A stretch of DNA of 64,000 bases, taken from an uncultured Christensenella sp. (GTDB taxonomy: Bacteria > Bacillota > Clostridia > Christensenellales > Pumilibacteraceae). The notes under the pieces are model-generated. The model searched no databases. It saw only the letters and a list, made by a program, of their open reading frames with translations, and was not told the DNA's origin. The stretch covers positions 124,001 through 188,000 of the forward strand of contig CAJUGC010000003.1 in assembly GCA_910585955.1 (NCBI GenBank). Reading direction: 5' to 3'. Positions 59,130-64,000 of the stretch are shown in pieces; position 1 is the stretch's first letter, and every line of letters starts with the position of its first letter. Position numbers and translations under genes: made by a program.

Positions 59130-59417
59130 TCAACTATAGGTCATTCGACTGTAGGTTATGTCGTTGTCTTTGCAAAGTTTTTCGAACTTAGAAGAATCGA
59201 AATCATCGCCGACAAAGTCTCCGAGCGCCTTTTCGAGCTTCTTTCTGCCCGTTGAAAGCGCGGCGCACAAAGCGTCGACGCTCTCTTTGTCGAAATCGTA
59301 GTAACACTCGAAGTCACCGCCGCCGAAAAATTCTACGCCGTAGTCCTCGTAGCCCACTCGAAGAGTTCCGTCCGCGTGCATTTCGAATATCATTCCGCTT
59401 GTTCCCTGTCTTTCCAT
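59130..59417 (-). CDS. Small acidic protein, unknown
   Basis: 95 residues, acidic and aromatic: FFGGGDFECYYDFDKESVDA then LCAALSTGRKKLEKALGDFV. A compact alpha/beta fold is likely. No family is recognised. It lies alone between a terminator and the structured region next to divIVA. Possible start sites are the first ATG only. Confidence 0.6.
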   Translation of the reverse strand: MERQGTSGMIFEMHADGTLRVGYEDYGVEFFGGGDFECYYDFDKESVDALCAALSTGRKKLEKALGDFVGDDFDSSKFEKLCKDNDITYSRMTYS

Positions 59418-59505
59418 AGTTTTATATTCTCACTTTATAAAAACGATAACTGCGTACCACCAGAGATTACGAGGGCGAAGAAATAAGCAACGATTTCCTC
59501 AAACA

Positions 59506-59626
59506 GAGAGGACAGTCGCGCGTCAGACGGGCAACAGTTGCCGAGTCGACGAAGGGAGTGTACTCCTTGTACATGACCGAATCGACTCGGCAAACGTAGC
59601 CCGTATCACGCGATGAATGTCCTCTC
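59506..59626. ncRNA. Candidate structured RNA (rod-like) downstream of divIVA
   Basis: A 121-base stretch folds on itself along its whole length: GAGAGGACA/TGTCCTCTC, TCGCG/CGCGA, ACGGGC/GCCCGT and TTGCCGAGTCGA/TCGACTCGGCAA, separated by small internal loops, with a terminal AAGGGAGT/ACTCCTT hairpin. No T-run follows on either strand, so it is not a simple terminator. The strand is unknown. It may be a 3'-UTR element of divIVA or an independent RNA. Confidence 0.55.
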
Positions 59627-59628
59627 GT

Positions 59629-60378
59629 TCAATCAAGCAATAATCCTAAGTCGCGCATAATGTCGGCAAGATCTTCCTTCGGATGCAGAGCCTCTTCAAA
59701 AGAGAAACCGGACGGAGAACGGTCGGAGTAGTCCGCCGCTTGCGCGGTGGCGGCTTTTTCCGTTTCCTCGCCTTTCGCCTTTTTGGGACGCTCCTTCGTA
59801 AGAAAGGCACGAATCCTGTCTACGGGGTCGAAGTCGCCGCTCGGAAGTCCCTCGAGTTCGTCCTCTCCTTCCTCTTCTTCCGCGTCGATAAGAGTATAGC
59901 CGAGCCTCGTCTTGTTATGCTCGCGGCTCTCTTCTTTCTCTTCGACAGTTTGCTCCGCTATTTCGGTCGCTTTGGAATTCATCCGAGCCTTTTCGAGAAT
60001 ACGGCTCATCTCGTCGTTGAACTTACCCGCATTCACAAGTTCGGGATCGAGAGGATATTTTTTGAGTATCTTGTCATAGTAGCTGAGCCATTTGTCGTGG
60101 AAAGCCTTAAGTTGCTGCATTTCGCGCGTGTACTTGAGCCGCGCGAGACGGTCTATCTCGTCGGCTTTGGCGACAGCCGAAGTTATGGCTTTGGAAACGA
60201 GACTTTCTTTGTCGCGATACGCCTTGTTCTTCTTCTCGCTTTCGGCAAGCTTGCCCTTAAGCTCCTCTATAATGCCGCTCTGGCTTGCCGCAGTGCGCTC
60301 GTAATTTTTTACGAGCCTCAAAATGTACTCGTCCACCTCGGATTTGCTATACCCTTTCTTTTCCGTCTTAAAGTCCAT
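59629..60378 (-). CDS. DivIVA domain protein
   Basis: 249 residues. The N-terminus DFKTEKKGYSKSEVDEYILR is the DivIVA lipid-binding start, followed by a coiled coil to about residue 140 and an acidic, disordered tail with GLPSGDFDPVDRIRAFL. DivIVA proteins mark curved membranes at poles and septa. Its ATG lies inside the end of pncB (11-bp overlap). It is longer than classical DivIVA (about 165 residues) because of the tail. Confidence 0.85.
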   Translation of the reverse strand: MDFKTEKKGYSKSEVDEYILRLVKNYERTAASQSGIIEELKGKLAESEKKNKAYRDKESLVSKAITSAVAKADEIDRLARLKYTREMQQLKAFHDKWLSYYDKILKKYPLDPELVNAGKFNDEMSRILEKARMNSKATEIAEQTVEEKEESREHNKTRLGYTLIDAEEEEGEDELEGLPSGDFDPVDRIRAFLTKERPKKAKGEETEKAATAQAADYSDRSPSGFSFEEALHPKEDLADIMRDLGLLLD

Positions 60379-61801
60379 GTCCGCCTCGCTTTTTTAACAA
60401 CTCTTGCTTCAATTCGTACAATCCGTCGGAAAGGTCCACCTTGTAGACGTGCGGGTTGGCAAGCCGCTTGTATTCGTCCCAAAATCTGTCCATTTCGTTT
60501 TCTCTGTATGCTACGCTTTCGGCAAGCGTCGGACAATTATATACGAGCTTTCCGTTTCTATATATGGGAACAAGCATTTTTCTCGCCTCATAGCTTTCGA
60601 GAGTCGTCGATTTCCAACGCTCGGTCTCATGCGTCAGTGTGAGCGGCGTGGGAAGTTTCTCTCCCTCGAGCGCTATAAGATCGGCAAACGCCTTACCCGA
60701 ATCCTTTTCGTAAATCCTATATAATGTCTTAAACCCGGGGTTCGTGATTTTTTCCACACTGTCGGAAAGCTTCATTACCGGATATTCCTTTCCGTCTCTC
60801 TCTATTTGCGCAAGTTTATATACGCCGCCGAGAGAGGGCATATCCTCGCTTGTGATGAGCTTAGTGCCCACTCCGTAAACATCGGTCTTTGCGCCTTGTA
60901 TGTTGAGCTGCTGCAATACGTTTTCGTCGATGTCGTTGCTGGCAAATATTATGGCGTCGGGAAATCCGGCTTCGTCGAGCATTCTGCGCGCCTTTTTGGA
61001 AAGGTATGCTATGTCGCCGCTGTCGAGTCGTATGCCGACGGGCTTATGCCCGCGCTCCTTAAGCTCCTTAAATACGGTTATCGCATTGGGAACGCCGCTT
61101 CTCAAGGAGTCGTAGGTATCGACAAGCAACAGGCAGTTGTCGGGATAAACTTCGGCGAACGCGCGGAACGCATCAAGCTCGGTCTTATAGCTCATTACCC
61201 AACTGTGCGAGTGCGTGCCTTTTATGTCGACGTCGAACATCTTGCCCGTGAGTACGTTCGACGTTCCGCTGCACCCGCCTATAATGCTCGCCCTCGCGCC
61301 GTAGATACCGGCGTCGGGTCCCTGCGCGCGACGAAGTCCGAATTCCACGACTTTTTTACCTGCCGCCGCGCGCACTATGCGCGACGCCTTTGTGGCAATG
61401 AGAGTCTGGTGGTTTATTATATTCAGTATCGCCGTTTCGACGAACTGCGCTTCTATCATCGGTGCGCGCACCACAAGAGTCGGCTCTTGCGGAAATACGA
61501 TTTCGCCCTCTACTACGGAATAAATATCTCCGGTGAAACGAAACGAACGAAGATAATCGAGAAATCTTTCGTCGAACTGCCCGAGCGAACGAAGATAATC
61601 TATGTCGTCACCCGAAAACCTAAGATTCTCTATGTAGTCTACGGCTTGTCCAAGTCCCGCGCTTATAGCATAATTCATCTGTCCCTTCTGTCTGAAAAAG
61701 ACGTCGAACACCGCCGTGTTTTTATATGTTCCGTTTACGAAATACCCGTTCATCATCGTGAGCTGGTATAGATCGGTCATCATCGTAAGATTGCGTTCCA
61801 T
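60368..61801 (-). CDS. pncB: Nicotinate phosphoribosyltransferase
   Basis: 477 residues, close to the family length. It has LTMMTDLYQLTMMNGYFVNG, the active-site block FGLRRAQGPDAGIYGARAS, GTHSHSWVMSY, and PVGIRLDSGDIAYLSKKARR. It converts nicotinate and PRPP to nicotinate mononucleotide in NAD salvage. The conserved Arg-rich and HSHSW motifs suggest it is active. It lies in a leftward unit with divIVA. Confidence 0.95.
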   Translation of the reverse strand: MERNLTMMTDLYQLTMMNGYFVNGTYKNTAVFDVFFRQKGQMNYAISAGLGQAVDYIENLRFSGDDIDYLRSLGQFDERFLDYLRSFRFTGDIYSVVEGEIVFPQEPTLVVRAPMIEAQFVETAILNIINHQTLIATKASRIVRAAAGKKVVEFGLRRAQGPDAGIYGARASIIGGCSGTSNVLTGKMFDVDIKGTHSHSWVMSYKTELDAFRAFAEVYPDNCLLLVDTYDSLRSGVPNAITVFKELKERGHKPVGIRLDSGDIAYLSKKARRMLDEAGFPDAIIFASNDIDENVLQQLNIQGAKTDVYGVGTKLITSEDMPSLGGVYKLAQIERDGKEYPVMKLSDSVEKITNPGFKTLYRIYEKDSGKAFADLIALEGEKLPTPLTLTHETERWKSTTLESYEARKMLVPIYRNGKLVYNCPTLAESVAYRENEMDRFWDEYKRLANPHVYKVDLSDGLYELKQELLKKRGGHGL

Positions 61802-61817
61802 GTTTTTCTCCTATTGT

Positions 61818-62369
61818 TTACTCGCGGTTTTGCCTGCCTCGCGGCAACGCGATCCCGAGCGCGACTGCTATTATGATAAGTCCCGCAAGCACAAGTATTA
61901 TAGGAAGAACGATGTTCCACCCAATACCCATAAGCGAATTAAGCATAAAAAGAACGGCGAGCGATCCGAAAAACGCTATGACTTTTAAATGGCTTTTCCA
62001 GGATCTCGGCGTCATGGGCAACGTCAAAAGGGAAGCTATCGCCGGTATCGCAATATAAAACGGATAGAGATCGGCGTATCCGAGCGACGTAAATGCCGCG
62101 ACGAACGAAATCGCCGCCGGTACGAAAAACGCCCAGGACAGCCACATCGAAACGCTGTTTTTATTGAGCAGCGCCGTCGAAAAGAGCGCAAGCCCCACTG
62201 CCGAAAGCACGGAGGGAAGAGCTACGGCTTTTATGGAAAGCGGGAAAACTCCGAGTCCGCAAAGCAGCAAAAATATACCGCATAGAAGAGTGAATCCTCC
62301 AGCGACGAGATTGCTTACGAGCTTTTGCCGAGGGGTAAGCTCTATTATTTCCTCTGTCGTCTGCTCCAT
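61818..62369 (-). CDS. Multi-helix membrane protein, unknown
   Basis: 183 residues with about six hydrophobic segments (LVAGGFTLLCGIFLLLCGLG through IVLPIILVLAGLIIIAVALG). There is no recognised family. A TTGACA-17-TATAAT promoter lies upstream. It is 16 bp before pncB, so it may share the pncB transcript, and transport of a pyridine precursor is conceivable but unproven. Confidence 0.7.
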   Translation of the reverse strand: MEQTTEEIIELTPRQKLVSNLVAGGFTLLCGIFLLLCGLGVFPLSIKAVALPSVLSAVGLALFSTALLNKNSVSMWLSWAFFVPAAISFVAAFTSLGYADLYPFYIAIPAIASLLTLPMTPRSWKSHLKVIAFFGSLAVLFMLNSLMGIGWNIVLPIILVLAGLIIIAVALGIALPRGRQNRE

Positions 62370-62467
62370 TTTCGTTCTCCTTTATCTTTCGCGAACCGTA
62401 AGCCTTTTTATTATATGCCCGTCGCGTCGATCGTTATGCTCTCGCGCCATACGCCCCGAGGGATTTC

Positions 62468-62496
62468 ATTATACCGCCAAAGCGGATTTTTGTCAA
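62468..62496 (-). promoter_or_regulatory. Consensus promoter of the membrane protein-pncB-divIVA unit
   Basis: Minus-strand TTGACA, 17 bases, TATAAT: an exact sigma-A consensus. Confidence 0.85.
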
Positions 62497-62503
62497 GAAC
62501 ATT

Positions 62504-63541
62504 CTACTTTAACAGCGCGCGAAGATAGACGTCCATTTCCTCGTCGCTTCCCACGCTCACCCGCGTATAGCCCCGCACCCTTTCGGCAGAAAACCAGCGA
62601 ACGAGCACGCCGCGATCTTTAAGTTTCAAATAGTCCCGCTCCCCGCCCGATACGAGCAGGAAATTCGTATCCGATTCGAGGACTTCGTATCCGGCAGTCC
62701 TCAATATCTTCATGACTCGGGTGCGCGTTTCGACTACTTTCTGAACGCTCGCCTCGTGATAGCCCGTCGCCTTAATCGCCGCCGTGCAAACAGCTTGGCA
62801 CAAACTGTCGACCGGATAGCTGTTGAAACAATCGCGCACACGCTCGAGCGCGGCGACCGTTTCCGGCCCGGCGATCATGTATCCGCAACGAATACCGGCA
62901 AGCGAATAACTTTTGGAAAACGTCTTTACTACGACGAGATTATCGTATCTTTTGAGAAGAGGTACCGCACTTCTCGTTCTGCGCGCGAAATCGATATAAG
63001 CCTCGTCCACTATGACGGGACGCTCGCCCATGCGCGAGAGAAGCGTCTCTATATCATCGAGATCTATAGGAAGCGAAGTAGGAGCGTTCGGATTGGCAAT
63101 TACCGCGCCTTGCCCGTCGGTAAGCTTTTCGACAGCGACGGTAAAATCCGCCTCGTTTTCGACGGTCGCGGTGTTTATGCCGTACATGGAACAAAAGACG
63201 GGATAGAAGCTGTAAGTTACGGAAGGAAAAACCACAGGCTCGCCGTGCGGATCGAACAGCGCGCGGAAAGCAAGCGAGAGCACCTCGTCCGAACCGTTTC
63301 CTACAAACACGCAATCGACGCCCACATTCTCTTTTTCGGCTATAGCCTCCCGAAGTTCCCTCGCGGCTATGCCGGGATAGAGCTTTAATCTGTCCGCGTC
63401 GAATGATTTTATGGCTTTCGCACATTCCGGCGCGGGCGGATAGGGATTTTCGTTCGTATTGAGTTTGACAAATCTTTTGCCCCTCGGCTGTTCGCCTGCC
63501 GCATAAGGCTCTACGCTCATGGAAAAGCGTGATAGTTTCAT
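62504..63541 (-). CDS. hisC: Histidinol-phosphate aminotransferase
   Basis: 345 residues from the ATG at 63541, preceded by AAAAGGAGT. The PLP-dependent fold type I pattern is present: KLNTNENPYPPAPE, NGSDEVLSLAFRAL, ANPNAPTS, IVDEAYIDFA and the Schiff-base lysine in KTFSKSYSLAGIRCGY. It carries out the glutamate-histidinol phosphate exchange in histidine synthesis. No other his genes are adjacent, so phenylalanine or other amino acids are also possible substrates. Confidence 0.9.
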   Translation of the reverse strand: MKLSRFSMSVEPYAAGEQPRGKRFVKLNTNENPYPPAPECAKAIKSFDADRLKLYPGIAARELREAIAEKENVGVDCVFVGNGSDEVLSLAFRALFDPHGEPVVFPSVTYSFYPVFCSMYGINTATVENEADFTVAVEKLTDGQGAVIANPNAPTSLPIDLDDIETLLSRMGERPVIVDEAYIDFARRTRSAVPLLKRYDNLVVVKTFSKSYSLAGIRCGYMIAGPETVAALERVRDCFNSYPVDSLCQAVCTAAIKATGYHEASVQKVVETRTRVMKILRTAGYEVLESDTNFLLVSGGERDYLKLKDRGVLVRWFSAERVRGYTRVSVGSDEEMDVYLRALLK

Positions 63542-63560
63542 TCGGTCACTCCTTTTAAAC

Positions 63561-63589
63561 AAAAGGCTTCCTTCTTTCGGAAGCCTTTT
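63561..63589 (-). terminator. Rho-independent terminator
   Basis: Minus-strand AAAGGCTTCC-gaaaga-AGGAAGCCTTT followed by TG/T-rich bases, after the foldase gene. Confidence 0.75.
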
Positions 63590-63608
63590 CTTATCGTAAT
63601 TTTTTCGG

Positions 63609-64000
63609 TTATGCCTTATACAAATCCTCGAAACGCTTTTCGAAACGTTCGACGTCGTTTTCTCTGTTTACTATCTTCTCCGTAGCCCAAGCATTGTATG
63701 CCGCGCTTTGCTTGCTCGAAAGCAAGCTGTCTTTTATTACGTCGTAAACGCGCGTGTACTCGCCGGGAGTCTGATAATCGTAAAGTCCCTTAACTTCGCC
63801 CGCTTTCGTCTTGGATGCAAGATACATGATATGCACGCCGTAATCGGTTACGACAAGCTTATCGTAGAGCTGACCGACTTCCAATGTATCGTACATATCT
63901 CTTGCCGCGTCGGCGAATTCCTGCATATAAGTCTCGCTTTCGCCCGTTCCGAGTTCGTATTTCACGCCGTAGCCTTTTGCGTTTCCGAACGCGCCGTCGT
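63609..64000 (-). CDS. Parvulin-type foldase C-terminus (partial at right edge)
   Basis: The frame is open to the window edge. The visible 130 residues include the parvulin closing strand VVTDYGVHIMYLASK and an upstream helix (FADAARDMYDTLEVGQLYDK), as in the C-terminal part of PrsA/SurA-type peptidyl-prolyl isomerases. The helical tail (SKQSAAYNAWATEKIVNREN) is typical. The signal peptide and most of the protein lie to the right. A GTG at 63965 is internal, not a start. Confidence 0.75.
   Translation of the reverse strand, partial: DGAFGNAKGYGVKYELGTGESETYMQEFADAARDMYDTLEVGQLYDKLVVTDYGVHIMYLASKTKAGEVKGLYDYQTPGEYTRVYDVIKDSLLSSKQSAAYNAWATEKIVNRENDVERFEKRFEDLYKA

Noticed and set aside
59506..59626. 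Reading the structured region as an ordinary terminator of divIVA
   Set aside because: There is no T-run on either side, and the pairing extends over 121 bases with internal loops.
9..64000. CRISPR arrays, rRNA and tRNA genes
   Set aside because: No regularly spaced repeats of 25-40 bases, no rRNA-like blocks and no cloverleaf with a T-arm such as GGTTCGAATCC were seen.

Overview
The window is a bacterial chromosome segment with a prophage on its left half and a host region, interrupted by a small integrative element, on its right half. The host is most likely an uncultured Clostridia-type Bacillota, possibly a gut Christensenellales-like lineage. Evidence for this is a YyaC-type sporulation protein, DivIVA, AgrC/AgrA-type signalling, GGGtGRT plus scaffold-type Fe-S genes, and many AG-rich Shine-Dalgarno sites. 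The genus cannot be fixed from sequence alone. No rRNA, tRNA or CRISPR array was seen.

Positions 1 to about 30,350 are the right part of an AT-rich tailed-phage prophage whose left end lies outside the window. Almost all genes read leftward. From right to left: a zinc-ribbon tyrosine integrase on the plus strand (29.0-30.3 kb); a DUF6431-like gene and a tightly coupled DUF3990/82-residue/DUF3791 trio with consensus promoters; then a long early/middle operon. That operon begins with a DNA-binding protein and about 18 mostly small and often membrane-anchored proteins (17.9-27.5 kb), including three paralogous DUF6353-type proteins. The replication module follows (10-17.3 kb): one 1,406-residue protein combining an SF3 helicase, an archaeo-eukaryotic-type primase, a 3'-5' exonuclease and a family B polymerase, plus an SSB-like protein, a methylase-like protein and a DEAD-type helicase. 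Last come two PD-(D/E)XK nucleases, a 976-residue protein with the DFDGD signature of two-barrel RNA polymerases, the packaging genes (small terminase, HNH, large terminase), a gp6-like connector and two proteins with a HYG...GVRRYQ head-associated motif.

Positions 30.4-51.2 kb are host. They hold an XRE regulator and an unknown protein, rplM-rpsI with a leader, a beta-propeller-like lipoprotein, a GH2-like protein that appears to have lost both catalytic glutamates, CvpA, YyaC, a heterodimeric ABC exporter, a domain-permuted membrane GH3 enzyme, an Ig-like lipoprotein and an AgrC/AgrA-type pair.

Positions 51,202-56,104 are a 4.9-kb integrative element bounded by 30-bp direct repeats that duplicate the 3' end of the GGGtGRT gene. 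It carries xis, a Tn916-type integrase, a self-inhibited Fic protein and a repeat-containing HEFAH lipoprotein whose frame is broken at a TA tract. Host genes continue to 64 kb: GGGtGRT and its Fe-S scaffold partner, a toxin/immunity-like pair, a rod-like structured RNA candidate beside divIVA, pncB, a membrane protein, hisC and a parvulin-type foldase running off the right edge.
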